In this document: one piece after another, positions 1-7,855 of the stretch
How positions within the stretch are numbered: position 1 is the first letter of the stretch
Layout: each line of letters begins with the position of its first letter
Origin: a virus
Reading direction: 5' to 3' (one strand)
Length of the DNA stretch: 22,591 bases
IMG/VR virus record: IMGVR_UViG_3300032893_000285
Location: 1 to 22,591 of that record
Notes under the pieces: model-generated
The model's input: the letters and a program-made list of their open reading frames with translations, nothing else
Database searches by the model: none
What the model was told of the DNA's origin: nothing
Program-made: the position numbers and the translations under genes

Positions 1-86
1 CCTTCCGCAACCGTCTGAGCCGACTGTCCGAACATCGAACACACCGACGCAAGCGCTGCGAGAAGAAGAGTTATACGAAGTTTCAT
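1..86 (-). CDS. Exported protein, N-terminus only (partial)
   Basis: Only the first 28 codons are inside the window. They begin at an ATG whose first bases overlap the stop of the preceding gene (ATGA). The peptide starts MKLRIT, followed by a hydrophobic Leu/Ala/Val run and then SVCSMFGQSAQ, which looks like a signal peptide. The Cys at residue 16 follows A-S-V, so the lipobox is poor and ordinary signal peptidase cleavage is as likely as lipidation. Directly following a membrane-anchored coiled-coil protein, it could be the outer partner of a lysis pair, but that is speculation. The function cannot be read from this fragment. Confidence 0.6.
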   Translation of the reverse strand, partial: MKLRITLLLAALASVCSMFGQSAQTVAE

Positions 87-559
87 TGTTTCTTATCTCC
101 TGTGATGGGAACCCATTTGAAGTCGGGACTCAACGTCCACAACTCCGGGGTCGCGTGGTACTTCGACCGTAGTTCCGTGAGTTTGTTCTTCACGACAGAG
201 TTCGCCTTGTCAAGCGCTTCTTGGAGTTGATATGTTCGGACCTTCGCCAGAGCTTCATCCCGTTGGGCTTCTGCGAGTTGCATGGCGGTGTTGTATGCAT
301 CGAGGAGGAGGGATTTGTACGCACTTTGATCAGCGTCGACGACGTCCTTCGGGGGGAGCATCGGCTTCGGACCGACCGTCTCGGTGGTGTGATCCACCGG
401 GTCGAGATTCGCTATCGGAGTTTGTCCGTGGCATCGTTGTAGTGCGATCAATAATAGTATACCACAGATGAAGATCCGCCAGCTCCAAAGGCAGACCTTC
501 TCCCAGTGGGGGATGAACTTCGTATGGACGTGGTGGACGGTGTTACCATGTACTCGCAT
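83..559 (-). CDS. Membrane-anchored coiled-coil protein
   Basis: 158 residues, starting at an ATG that overlaps the previous stop (TAATG). Residues about 20-45 hold a hydrophobic segment (WRIFICGILLLIAL) after a short basic/His-rich tail, consistent with a signal anchor. A Pro-rich linker follows, then a long helical stretch rich in Ala, Gln, Glu and Lys (about residues 85-135) that looks like a coiled coil, and a C-terminus with DFKWVPITG. The layout (short inner tail, one membrane helix, external coiled coil, next gene with a signal peptide overlapping the stop) resembles an inner-membrane spanin followed by a second exported protein. No family signature confirms this. A tail or virion-associated membrane protein is the alternative. 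Confidence 0.7.
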   Translation of the reverse strand: MRVHGNTVHHVHTKFIPHWEKVCLWSWRIFICGILLLIALQRCHGQTPIANLDPVDHTTETVGPKPMLPPKDVVDADQSAYKSLLLDAYNTAMQLAEAQRDEALAKVRTYQLQEALDKANSVVKNKLTELRSKYHATPELWTLSPDFKWVPITGDKKQ

Positions 560-897
560 TAAGCTTCTCCAAACATAGTGACCATGATGGTTCCGGTTCC
601 GTTCCCGGCGTTGGTGCCGCAGAGGAACCACCCTGCAGTCATTCCCGCGCGGTAGCGGTTGGTGTATTGGTTTGACCCAAGCCGGACGACGGAGTACGGC
701 GGGGAGATTACTTCCTGGTCGTCTGCGCGAAGGACGTCCTGAGTGTTGGCGTCGTTCGGGTCGGTGCGGAGGTAGATATCCGGACCGTTCGCGATATTCC
801 GAAACTCAATCGTCCCGCAGTTGATGGGGAGGACGAATGGGGTGAACGTGGAGGTTCCGAACGTGAAGATGTACTTCGTGAATATCGGGTCTTGCAT
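559..897 (-). CDS. Hypothetical beta-rich virion-module protein
   Basis: 112 residues with ATG start two bases after the portal stop. The protein has no charged helical stretches. It is rich in Thr, Gly, Asn and alternating hydrophobics (for example IFTFGTSTFTPFVLP and GTIMVTMFGEA), which suggests an all-beta fold. Its position directly downstream of the portal suggests a small head or connector protein such as a decoration or adaptor protein. That role is inferred from position only, and I do not recognise the family. Confidence 0.75.
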   Translation of the reverse strand: MQDPIFTKYIFTFGTSTFTPFVLPINCGTIEFRNIANGPDIYLRTDPNDANTQDVLRADDQEVISPPYSVVRLGSNQYTNRYRAGMTAGWFLCGTNAGNGTGTIMVTMFGEA

Positions 898-899
898 GG

Positions 900-3500
900 T
901 TAGTTCCCCTGGCCGGATTGAACCGGCGACGACGACACCCCAGCGGACTGAGGCCGCATCTCCGCGACCTTCGCGGCGGTCTCCGCCGACTGCCGGTCGA
1001 TGTCGGTTTGGTGACCTGCAAGGATGAGGTTACCGATCTGCAACGCTTGGTCGACATCGGTTTTGTGATGCTGATGCGCGGCCTTCGCGAGTTCGACGTT
1101 GTGCTCGGCTTCTTTCTGAGCGTTGTCGAACTTCGTCTGCTCTTGTTGGTGCTGGAGCCGGACGAGGTCGGGGATAAGCCGAAGCAGATCCGGCGTGATC
1201 GTCTGCCCGAACATCGCTTGCTGTTGCGCGGCAGCGGTCTCGGGATCAGCGAGGATCTCTTCGATGTCGTGGATCGCCGGGCGGAAGGCTTCAAGGATAC
1301 GTTGCAGCAGTTTCGATTGGTTGATATACGGCAACCACGCTTGCGGGTTTTGACCGATGAGGTTCATGAACTGCACGAGGGATTGCAGCATCTCGGCTTT
1401 TTCAAGCTGACCGGTGATGCCCCGAACGTGGACTTTGTAATCGCCCTGGATGAGTTCCATGATCTCTTCCCGGGTCATCCCCGCGAGGACCCCGGCTTCA
1501 AGCCCGAGGATCGACGCGACGCGTGGGTCGTTCGCGGTGTCGACGAATTGGAAGATCAAATCCACTGCCATCATGACGATGGGGGCGAGGAAGTTTTGCT
1601 CGATATCCGCAGCCATCGACCCGAAGAACGTCTGCTGGTTCTGCTGCATGTACTGGGTTTCCGTGGCAGACTGCGCTCCGCGGTAGCGGGGGACGGCCTG
1701 CTGGAGTTGGGAGATCAACGACCCTTCCTGGTGGGCGACGTTGAGTTCCGCGGTGAGCTGGGTCGAACCCGGCGAGATGTCGTTCATCTCGATGGGTTTC
1801 ATGCCCTCCGCACCGGGGTACTGCAGGTTCCGCCGGAAGATCTTCCCCGGCGTAAGCCCGGTGTCGAAGTCCTCTGGGTTCTCATACGCATCCGGCGCGA
1901 CTTCGAAGATCGGCATCAGGCGGAACATCAGCGTGTCCACCGACATATTCGCCAGACGGTTCATCGCTTTGTCTATCTGCCGAACCATCTCCACGATACC
2001 AACACCTTCAGTCCGGAACGGTAACGCCACCGGTGAAAATCCACAGTAGGGAGGCTTTCGGTGCCAAAACTGATTCTTACCAGCCAGAAGGGTAACAGTA
2101 TCGTTAGCGACAAGCACATGGCCGTAGCGTTCCTTCACCTCACCATCGAGGACTATCGGCCCGTAGAATTCGGTGAGTTTCACGACGCCGGTGTCGGGGG
2201 TCGGGCCGTTGGTCGTGCGAGGCATCTCACCCCAACGTAGCCAGGATTGTTTCGTCTGCTCCTCGATCTTCATCGGCTGGATGGATCGCACGAGTTCGAC
2301 GTCGAACACGCCTTCGGCGGCCATCTGGAGGAGTTCCCATTTCGGGATTTCGATCTCTTCGATGGTGCCCGTCCACGCGTTCATCTTCGACCCAGGGAGC
2401 CAGTAAAAGTTATATGGGTCGACCGCACGGAGGAACAGCTTGCCTTCAAGGATCTCTTCCCGCACGAGCTGACGGTTTTGCGTGCCTGGGGTGGGAGCCA
2501 TCGGGGAACCGACGCCATCCGGTGGGCCACCTGCCCGTCCCGGTCCTGGCATATTCATCGGATTGATGAACTCATTCGGTAGCGCGGTTGGGTACATCCT
2601 CGCGTCTTGTTGGATCAGAGCCTTCGGGAGCTGTCCAAGGGGTTGGGTGGTTCGGGCCGATGCCGGGGGTTCGACAGGCACACCTGCACCCAAGGGTTGT
2701 TGTTCAGGTGGTTCATTCGCTTGTCCAGATCCGCCAACTCCTCCGGATGGGGTACCAGCCTGAGGCCCCGCTGGGGGCGGAACCGACGTAGCATGCGAGA
2801 CAGATGTGACATCTCGTCCAGAGCTGTCTTCAAGTCCGAAGGATTCAGAAGGTTGTGCGACACCTTTGATGTCTCCCGGGGTTTGGTTGAGTTGGAGGTA
2901 GCCCTGCGATCCGGTGCCGGTGCGGTCGGTTACGCCCGCGAGTCCGAGGGGGATTTTCTCCACCTTCGTCACAATCCGTGGGACGAGTCCCCACCAGAGC
3001 TTCACGATCCCCGCGCCCATGATGAAACCGGTTTCAAGGGCTTCGGAGAACTCGAACAAGAACCGAGCTTTCTCCAGCATGACCTCCGCGAGGTGGGTCA
3101 TCTGCTCGGAGCGTCGGACCGCCACGAGGTCGTTCGGGTTCTCCGACTCAAGATCGAACGGTTTCTTCGATGCGGACAAGAACTGTTTGATTACATTCGT
3201 CGCTTGCTTTACCGACGAGAACGACTTCGGGAGTGCGATCTTGGACTGCCAGTCTTCCTTATCCGACCAGTCTTCTTGACATCGGTAGATCTGCCAGCAT
3301 TCGTTCCACACGGATAGCTTCTCGTAACGGTACATCCGAAGCTGGTTCCTCCACGAGATAACGTACTGACGTACCTTCTCGTCATACATCCGCTTCTCAC
3401 GGTCGTCGTCGGTCTCGAACGTCCGGTGGGCTTTTGACTGGAGTTCGTCGGTGACGAATTCAGCGGGGGTGGAGGAGTAGAACGATGCTACGTAGGACAT
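900..3500 (-). CDS. Portal protein (head-tail connector)
   Basis: 866 residues. Portals form the dodecameric ring at one capsid vertex through which DNA is packed. Recognisable stretches: the N-terminal helical region with WNECWQIYRCQEDWSDKEDW, then ALPKSFSSVKQATNVIKQF; the segment LFLRAVDPYNFYWLPG; and GVGIVEMVRQIDKAMNRL followed by MSVDTLMFRLMPIF, which is typical of portal stem and wing regions of the P22-like or large podovirus type. Residues about 190-342 are a Pro/Gly/Gln-rich, probably disordered insertion, and this makes the protein longer than most portals. Residues about 770-850 are Gln/Glu/Ala/Lys-rich helix, possibly a barrel-like or coiled-coil tail. The start overlaps the previous stop (TAATG). 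The portal identity is well supported by context with terminase genes. Confidence 0.88.
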   Translation of the reverse strand: MSYVASFYSSTPAEFVTDELQSKAHRTFETDDDREKRMYDEKVRQYVISWRNQLRMYRYEKLSVWNECWQIYRCQEDWSDKEDWQSKIALPKSFSSVKQATNVIKQFLSASKKPFDLESENPNDLVAVRRSEQMTHLAEVMLEKARFLFEFSEALETGFIMGAGIVKLWWGLVPRIVTKVEKIPLGLAGVTDRTGTGSQGYLQLNQTPGDIKGVAQPSESFGLEDSSGRDVTSVSHATSVPPPAGPQAGTPSGGVGGSGQANEPPEQQPLGAGVPVEPPASARTTQPLGQLPKALIQQDARMYPTALPNEFINPMNMPGPGRAGGPPDGVGSPMAPTPGTQNRQLVREEILEGKLFLRAVDPYNFYWLPGSKMNAWTGTIEEIEIPKWELLQMAAEGVFDVELVRSIQPMKIEEQTKQSWLRWGEMPRTTNGPTPDTGVVKLTEFYGPIVLDGEVKERYGHVLVANDTVTLLAGKNQFWHRKPPYCGFSPVALPFRTEGVGIVEMVRQIDKAMNRLANMSVDTLMFRLMPIFEVAPDAYENPEDFDTGLTPGKIFRRNLQYPGAEGMKPIEMNDISPGSTQLTAELNVAHQEGSLISQLQQAVPRYRGAQSATETQYMQQNQQTFFGSMAADIEQNFLAPIVMMAVDLIFQFVDTANDPRVASILGLEAGVLAGMTREEIMELIQGDYKVHVRGITGQLEKAEMLQSLVQFMNLIGQNPQAWLPYINQSKLLQRILEAFRPAIHDIEEILADPETAAAQQQAMFGQTITPDLLRLIPDLVRLQHQQEQTKFDNAQKEAEHNVELAKAAHQHHKTDVDQALQIGNLILAGHQTDIDRQSAETAAKVAEMRPQSAGVSSSPVQSGQGN

Positions 3501-3940
3501 TACGCTTCACTTCCTGGGCCATGGCCCAACTTACCCAGCACGGAGTGGAACAGGTCGATGAATGGGGACGACGGATCGGAGACCTGCGAGGTGGGCTTCC
3601 CGACTGGGGACGGAGCCGTCCCGCGGGGTTTCGTGACATGCTTCCCCGCGGCTTTCGCTTGGGCCTGTTTGTGCTCTTCCATGTATCGATCCACCGCGCC
3701 CTTCAGATACGACGGGTCTTGGTTGTTCGGGTCCTTCACGCCCGTCAGCGCCTCGCCAATCTTGGACAGTATCGGGTTTCCGGGTCGAGCACGGATCGCA
3801 TCCGGGGTGATCATCGGGCCGGTGGGGGCTGCTGGAGTGCCAGTCGGTCCTGCCGCCGCACCCAGCGCAGACCGTCCCATGATGAAGTTCAGGAAGTTTT
3901 GAAGTAGTCCCGGCTGACCTGTATCATTACTCTGAGGCAT
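3500..3940 (-). CDS. Hypothetical Pro/Gly/Ala-rich protein upstream of portal
   Basis: 146 residues, overlapping the metallopeptidase-like gene by 14 bp at its start and the portal start by the TAATG junction. The N-terminal 25 residues are amphipathic and hydrophobic (GLLQNFLNFIMGRSALGAAAG). The middle is low-complexity Pro/Thr/Ala/Gly, followed by a charged helix (YLKGAVDRYMEEHKQAQAKA) and a C-terminal amphipathic helix (SPFIDLFHSVLGKLG). Placement between protease-like and portal genes suggests a virion-module protein, perhaps a scaffold or ejection protein. No family is recognised. Confidence 0.75.
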   Translation of the reverse strand: MPQSNDTGQPGLLQNFLNFIMGRSALGAAAGPTGTPAAPTGPMITPDAIRARPGNPILSKIGEALTGVKDPNNQDPSYLKGAVDRYMEEHKQAQAKAAGKHVTKPRGTAPSPVGKPTSQVSDPSSPFIDLFHSVLGKLGHGPGSEA

Positions 3941-4691
3941 TGGGTCTCAACCTGTTCCAAAGATTTTGTATATGCTCATGTATCGTCGGGGGAGGAAGCG
4001 GAAGATCCCGTTTCGACTGTATCGACGGTTCGGTTAAGGATTGAAATGCTCGGAGGGATTTTCCGGATGGATCACGGCGGGCGAGGAGTTTATGAACCAG
4101 CCCGAGATAATCAGCGCGTTGAGTCTCCGTGAGTTGTTCCATCATCGCCGGATCGTGACGTCCAAGATACGCCGGAAGCTCTGGATGTGGGTTGTCGTTA
4201 TTCGACCCTGCAAGATGGTTCGAACGGTTGAACGCGTCGAGTACCGGACGAACGATGGTAGGATGATCCTTCTCTAACCCGATCAGATCCTCATCCGTCA
4301 CACCGGAGTTACGAATCACCGAATGAATCGTCTCATGACGGATGGTGTCGACGGTATCTGCCGGATCACCCGGAGTAGGCGTTGCAAACATAACCCCGCG
4401 GTTCTTCGGAGTGCCGGACCAGATCATCTTGATTGCAGCAGCGCCGAGATGAGATCGTAGGGCTTGTTGAGTGAGTAATCGTTTATCCGAGAGATTCAAA
4501 CTATCGAGACTTGTCGGCGATGTAAGCCCTTCACCTGGAGTTGGCGTATCTCGGGTCGCACCGATAAACAACGGCGATTTTGTTCGCCGTTCCTCGGTGT
4601 AGAACGGCGTTGGGTCGGTGATCATCGACCAGACATCCGCACCAGTGAGACCGGTATTAGTCCCGTTCGGGTTGTTCGGATCGTTTGGCAT
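3927..4691 (-). CDS. Predicted zinc metallopeptidase-like protein (HExxH)
   Basis: 254 residues. Around residue 118 the sequence DTIRHETIHSVIRNSG contains a canonical HExxH zinc-binding and catalytic motif. About 50 residues later PELPAYLGRH supplies an E-x-x-A-Y arrangement that in gluzincin-type peptidases provides the third zinc ligand. The preceding segment (GVMFATPTPGDPADTVDTI) fits the edge strand and helix entry before the active-site helix. The N-terminus is Pro/Asn-rich and probably disordered. The gene lies between Pro-rich virion-module genes and the portal, so a head-maturation or virion-borne protease is plausible, but the substrate is unknown. No clear Shine-Dalgarno precedes its ATG, so translation is probably coupled to the overlapping upstream gene. 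Confidence 0.75.
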   Translation of the reverse strand: MPNDPNNPNGTNTGLTGADVWSMITDPTPFYTEERRTKSPLFIGATRDTPTPGEGLTSPTSLDSLNLSDKRLLTQQALRSHLGAAAIKMIWSGTPKNRGVMFATPTPGDPADTVDTIRHETIHSVIRNSGVTDEDLIGLEKDHPTIVRPVLDAFNRSNHLAGSNNDNPHPELPAYLGRHDPAMMEQLTETQRADYLGLVHKLLARRDPSGKSLRAFQSLTEPSIQSKRDLPLPPPTIHEHIQNLWNRLRPNASE

Positions 4692-4803
4692 CGGCGGGGG
4701 TGGTGTGGATCTTCGGTTTGTCCTGTCTCGGGTAGGGTTTACGATCCGATGGTCGGGTGAGGTACTGGATGGACGCCAGTGGACGTGTCTCCGACAGCTT
4801 CAT
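4657..4803 (-). CDS. Small basic/Pro-rich protein
   Basis: 48 residues (starts MKLSETRPLASIQYLTRP). The ATG overlaps the preceding stop as ATGA, and the 3' end overlaps the next gene by 35 bp in another frame. It fills the only gap between the neighbouring genes, which is the main support. It is rich in Arg, Lys, Pro and Asp with no hydrophobic segment. The function is unknown, and its short length leaves some doubt that it is expressed. Confidence 0.55.
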   Translation of the reverse strand: MKLSETRPLASIQYLTRPSDRKPYPRQDKPKIHTTPADAKRSEQPERD

Positions 4804-5018
4804 GACGCGAGGTTCCTCGGTGGGGCTGGGATCTGCTTCGCGGAGGCGTCGGACGCTCGTCCGGATGAGTTCATCCCAAACGTCGGCTGGGTCGGGGCTT
4901 GACCGTAGTCCATCCCGGGCAGAACCTGCCCCGGAGGCGGAACCAACCCATACCGATTCGCCGTCGGCCCCGGCATCGCTCCACCAAACCGTCGTATGAA
5001 CGGACCTGACGCGATCAT
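4800..5018 (-). CDS. Small Pro/Gly-rich hypothetical protein
   Basis: 72 residues. The ATG overlaps the previous stop (ATGA), and its own stop overlaps the next ATG in the same way. The content is low complexity: PGPTANRYGLVPPPGQVLPG and a Ser/Ala/Pro C-terminus. It resembles the Pro-rich proteins on either side (4657-4803, 5015-5515), so this part of the virion module encodes several probably disordered or linker-like polypeptides. No function can be assigned. Confidence 0.6.
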   Translation of the reverse strand: MIASGPFIRRFGGAMPGPTANRYGLVPPPGQVLPGMDYGQAPTQPTFGMNSSGRASDASAKQIPAPPRNLAS

Positions 5019-5515
5019 CCGATCTTCTCCCAGTATGACTCCGTACCGAACGGCGTAAGGACTACATGCTTGATAAACGTCCCCCGTGCGTCAGAGTGCT
5101 TCGCCTGATCCGGGCTGGTATCCCCAGCCACGCTGAGGTAGATATCCCCGACCGAACACGGCCCGACCGGATTGGTCGGCGGCGCGGGCGGAGGCGGCGG
5201 AGGAACCATAGGCGGGTAGTCCGCGAGATCCGTCGAGACCTTGATATTCATTGCCCCGAGCGCTGACGGCACGACCGAGAACCCATACGTCTGCCGGAGC
5301 TGCATGGTCAGATACGGATCCCATCCCCAGATCATGATCGGAACGTCCACGACGAAGCCTTGGTTGGCGAGGGCCAGCGCGGCTTTGTACCGGGTCGAAC
5401 CCGTCAACGCCCCAAGCGGGCCGTCGGTCACGTCGAGATCCCGTAGTTTCTGAATCGATGGAGGCTTCGACTCCCAGTAAGCTTCATCAAACGTCGTCTG
5501 AGTGATGTCAGGCAT
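5015..5515 (-). CDS. Hypothetical protein with polyproline linker
   Basis: 166 residues, first gene after the terminase nuclease half with a 19-bp gap. Residues 1-100 look like a compact domain (helix TRYKAALALANQGF, then strands VVDVPIMIWGWDPYLTMQL and FSVVPSALGAMNIKV). A run of eight near-consecutive prolines (PPMVPPPPPPAPP) then leads to a beta-rich C-terminal part with GDIYLSVAGDTSPDQ. The two-domain layout with a proline hinge and the position suggest a virion structural or tail-fibre-like component. I do not recognise the family. Confidence 0.72.
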   Translation of the reverse strand: MPDITQTTFDEAYWESKPPSIQKLRDLDVTDGPLGALTGSTRYKAALALANQGFVVDVPIMIWGWDPYLTMQLRQTYGFSVVPSALGAMNIKVSTDLADYPPMVPPPPPPAPPTNPVGPCSVGDIYLSVAGDTSPDQAKHSDARGTFIKHVVLTPFGTESYWEKIG

Positions 5516-5534
5516 ATGTCTTATTCTACCATAC

Positions 5535-6383
5535 TTACTTCAACCACCGTCGGTACATCATCGGGTCTTTGCCCATCCGGGGGCGGTTGGACGGGCGGCT
5601 ATTCATGAGGTACTTCGTCGCGTCTAGCGCGTGGTTCCGGACATCTTCGATGTTCTCACGGTACGTCTCGGTCAGGATCTCCTTATCAGACTGCCCCGCA
5701 TACACCGCGTTCTCGAACTCGTTGATGGTATTCGGGCAGCACGACCGTATCCGAAATGTCGGATCGTCCGGGTTCGACCAATGCCGCCGCATCATCTCGA
5801 CCCACGTGGTCTCGTTCACATTCCCCGCCACGAGCTTTCGGACCCCGTGCTCGGCGAAGAGATCCGCGAGGGTCACAAACTGCCCGAGGCGGTTGGTTCG
5901 GGTCTTCACCTGTACGATGGTCGGATCACACGCGATGTACTTCATCTGCCCGTAGTACGGCGAGGACAGGATCTGCTGCGCGAAGTACTCGATGTTCCGA
6001 CAGGGTTCGTAGATCTCGTGGACGAGGACCAGCACCCCTTCGTCGATGGTGAAGGTGAGGAACGCCGACGGATTCCGCTGCCCGAAGTCAAACCCACCCC
6101 AGAATGGCTGGAGCGGTCCGTAGTCGGGGTATGGCTCCGGGATGACGATCTTATCCCGCATCGTCGCCATCTCGGGGAAGACGCGCTGGCCGTACAGCGC
6201 GGTGTAGTCGATCTCGTATTCCTTCGCCCACCGCGCCGGGGTCATCCCCGCACGGGCCTCGGCTTTCCACGTGTCGGAACGTTTCGCCGGGTCGGCGAGG
6301 TAGTGCAGGGTCACGACCGCGAACTTGTTCGTGTCGTTTTTGACGATCTTTAGCCCAGTGGATTCATGAAGGAGTTCAGGCAT
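5535..6383 (-). CDS. terL: Large terminase, C-terminal nuclease half
   Basis: 282 residues carrying the RNase H-like headful nuclease. Key residues visible: WGGFDFGQRNPSAFL (first catalytic Asp), MKYIACDPTIV (second Asp) and VRNHALDATKYLM (third Asp), in the order and spacing normal for TerL. The N-terminal part (GLKIVKNDTNKFAVVTLHYLAD..) is the strand-rich linker that normally follows ATPase motif III. No ATPase motifs occur in this gene; they are in 8250-9095, about 1.87 kb upstream. The combined length, 281 + 282 residues, equals a normal full TerL. The ATG at 6383 has no evident Shine-Dalgarno and starts two bases after the zinc-ribbon stop, so it is either translationally coupled or a second exon. 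Its frame also stays open upstream. Confidence 0.9.
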   Translation of the reverse strand: MPELLHESTGLKIVKNDTNKFAVVTLHYLADPAKRSDTWKAEARAGMTPARWAKEYEIDYTALYGQRVFPEMATMRDKIVIPEPYPDYGPLQPFWGGFDFGQRNPSAFLTFTIDEGVLVLVHEIYEPCRNIEYFAQQILSSPYYGQMKYIACDPTIVQVKTRTNRLGQFVTLADLFAEHGVRKLVAGNVNETTWVEMMRRHWSNPDDPTFRIRSCCPNTINEFENAVYAGQSDKEILTETYRENIEDVRNHALDATKYLMNSRPSNRPRMGKDPMMYRRWLK

Positions 6384-6385
6384 AG

Positions 6386-6619
6386 CTACTGTCGGTAGAT
6401 GTACTTCAGATACTTCGCCACGTCCACCCCGCGTTCCCCACACTGCGGGCATCGGATGCGGAGCGGGTTTGTCTTCGCTGGGTACGCCGCCTCGAACTCA
6501 TACTCACACGTAACACATCGTAACACAGCCACGTGGTGGTCATACAAATCCACCTCGTCCATGTGCCGGTCCGGCGGGGGTGGGAGCTTCGTCCAATGAG
6601 TCGGGATCGGTTCGTCCAT
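6386..6619 (-). CDS. Zinc-ribbon protein inside the split terminase
   Basis: 77 residues. The ATG overlaps the methyltransferase stop (TGATG). Two CxxC knuckles (RCVTCEYEFEA and RIRCPQCGERG) about 22 residues apart form a typical zinc ribbon. The N-terminus is Pro-rich and acidic (PTHWTKLPPPPDRHMDE). Such small ribbons occur in phages as nucleic-acid-binding or adaptor proteins. It lies last in the four-gene block between the two terminase halves, and the preceding methyltransferase ends in a similar ribbon, so the two may work together. The exact role is unknown. Confidence 0.75.
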   Translation of the reverse strand: MDEPIPTHWTKLPPPPDRHMDEVDLYDHHVAVLRCVTCEYEFEAAYPAKTNPLRIRCPQCGERGVDVAKYLKYIYRQ

Positions 6620-7344
6620 CACGCCACCACGTTCGAGGTGATCTCCACCATCGTCCCGCAGTCCCTACACCACGCGTGGAAGTGTTTGTTTTTCATAATC
6701 CCTGTGACGTTCAGCGCCATCCTCCGGCACTTCGGACAGAGGAACGCTTCGAGGAGTTCGCGGGAGATGAACGGGATGATCGGCGGATCCTTCTGCATGA
6801 TCGACTCCACCGCGGCCTCTGCCGGAGACGTGTCGGTCTGGTCCACCGTCATCGGCAGCGTGTAGTCGTATCCGGTATCGATGGTCCGAAGGGAAATCAG
6901 CTTGTGGTTCGGTAGCTCTCTCAGCAGGTCCACAAGATTCCTCGACACTGGTGACCACGATTCGGACTTATGTGCGGTGTAGGTGAACTTATGGTCGGTG
7001 TTGAAGACCGACGGCCAGATCCCCTGCTCGTACAAATCCTCCTCCGGCACGACGGTGATCATAAACCCACCTGGCTTCAACACCCGCCATTGGTTCCGCA
7101 AGGCCAGCCCGGGGTCGTACGCGTGTTCGAGGAAGTGGGATGATACAACAAGGTCCATGCTTGCCGAATCAACTCCGGTGAGAGTAACTCCGTCTCCGTC
7201 AGCTTGATCGTACCCTCTGGCGGTGGGGTGAATAAGATCGTTCCCACATCCGACATCGAGGATCTTTGCTCCGTCGGTGAAGTACCGGTCCCAGATTCCT
7301 TCCCGTTTCCATCGTTCACGTAGTTTACTCGCTTCCTTTGACAT
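6619..7344 (-). CDS. Class I SAM-dependent methyltransferase with C-terminal zinc ribbon
   Basis: 241 residues, start chosen at the ATG preceded by GGGAGGG. Rossmann motif I is KILDVGCGND (residues about 27-36), and the acidic post-I residue is in RGYDQADGDG. Motifs IV-V appear as SMDLVVSSHFLEHAYDPGLA and RVLKPGGFMITVVPEEDLYE, a pattern typical of small-molecule, sugar or lipid methyltransferases of the Methyltransf_11 type. A C-terminal pair of knuckles (LCPKCRRM and WCRDCGTM) adds a zinc ribbon. It overlaps the nucleotidyltransferase gene by 20 bp, so methylation of a nucleotide-sugar or of the glycan made from it is a reasonable guess. A DNA or protein substrate is not excluded. Confidence 0.85.
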   Translation of the reverse strand: MSKEASKLRERWKREGIWDRYFTDGAKILDVGCGNDLIHPTARGYDQADGDGVTLTGVDSASMDLVVSSHFLEHAYDPGLALRNQWRVLKPGGFMITVVPEEDLYEQGIWPSVFNTDHKFTYTAHKSESWSPVSRNLVDLLRELPNHKLISLRTIDTGYDYTLPMTVDQTDTSPAEAAVESIMQKDPPIIPFISRELLEAFLCPKCRRMALNVTGIMKNKHFHAWCRDCGTMVEITSNVVA

Positions 7345-7855
7345 ATCCCTCCCGGATTCGTTCGATGATCCTCGACGTCCGTGTCGGACCGTTCCGGACA
7401 AAACACTTCTTCCACTTCGGGAACTTCGACGTCGTCCCGCGGTGGTCCCAGCCTTGGACCCGCACAGCGGGGTTGAGGTGGGTCAACAACTCCCGCATAT
7501 CCTCATCGGTCTCGATCTCGACGATGGCATCGACGGGCATGTAGTTCAACGTCACCGCGCGTTCGATGAAGGACTGGATCGGGCGACCCGGACCTTTGCG
7601 GGCACAGCGTGCATCCGAGTCGAGGGCGACCACCACCGACCTTGCCCGCTTCCGCGCCGCGAAGATCACCTTCATATGCCCGGCGTGGAGGATGTCGAAC
7701 GCGCCGTTCACCAACGCCACTGGACCTGGCAGGTCCAGCAACGCCTCGTCGGTCGTGCGATACCACGGGACCTCTTCGTGTTCATGCTCCCGCGCGAGAT
7801 AGTAGTTCGTTACCCTTGATGGGATTCGGGTGGGTGTTATTGTTGATGTGGGCAT
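7325..7855 (-). CDS. HldE/RfaE C-domain-like sugar-phosphate nucleotidyltransferase
   Basis: 176 residues. The signature LVNGAFDILHAGHMKVIFAA is the GxFDxxHxGH nucleotide-binding motif of the cytidylyltransferase fold. DSDARCARKGPGRPIQSFIE closely resembles the GxGRPI substrate loop of bacterial HldE C-domains, and RTSRIIERI matches the end motif. In HldE this domain adenylylates D-glycero-beta-D-manno-heptose 1-phosphate to ADP-heptose. The specificity here may differ. About 40 N-terminal residues precede the fold. The ATG at 7855 overlaps the HNH stop. The matching kinase domain is a separate gene at 9507-10334, so the two HldE activities are on two polypeptides, separated by the terminase ATPase half. 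Confidence 0.85.
   Translation of the reverse strand: MPTSTITPTRIPSRVTNYYLAREHEHEEVPWYRTTDEALLDLPGPVALVNGAFDILHAGHMKVIFAARKRARSVVVALDSDARCARKGPGRPIQSFIERAVTLNYMPVDAIVEIETDEDMRELLTHLNPAVRVQGWDHRGTTSKFPKWKKCFVRNGPTRTSRIIERIREGYVKGSE

Noticed and set aside
918-2024. 368-residue plus-strand frame opposite the portal gene
   Set aside because: Antisense shadow of a well-supported portal. The Arg/Asp/Leu/Val-rich content mirrors reversed codons, with no domain.
5631-6353. 240-residue plus-strand frame opposite the terminase nuclease half
   Set aside because: Antisense of a gene with intact catalytic motifs, and the same shadow composition.
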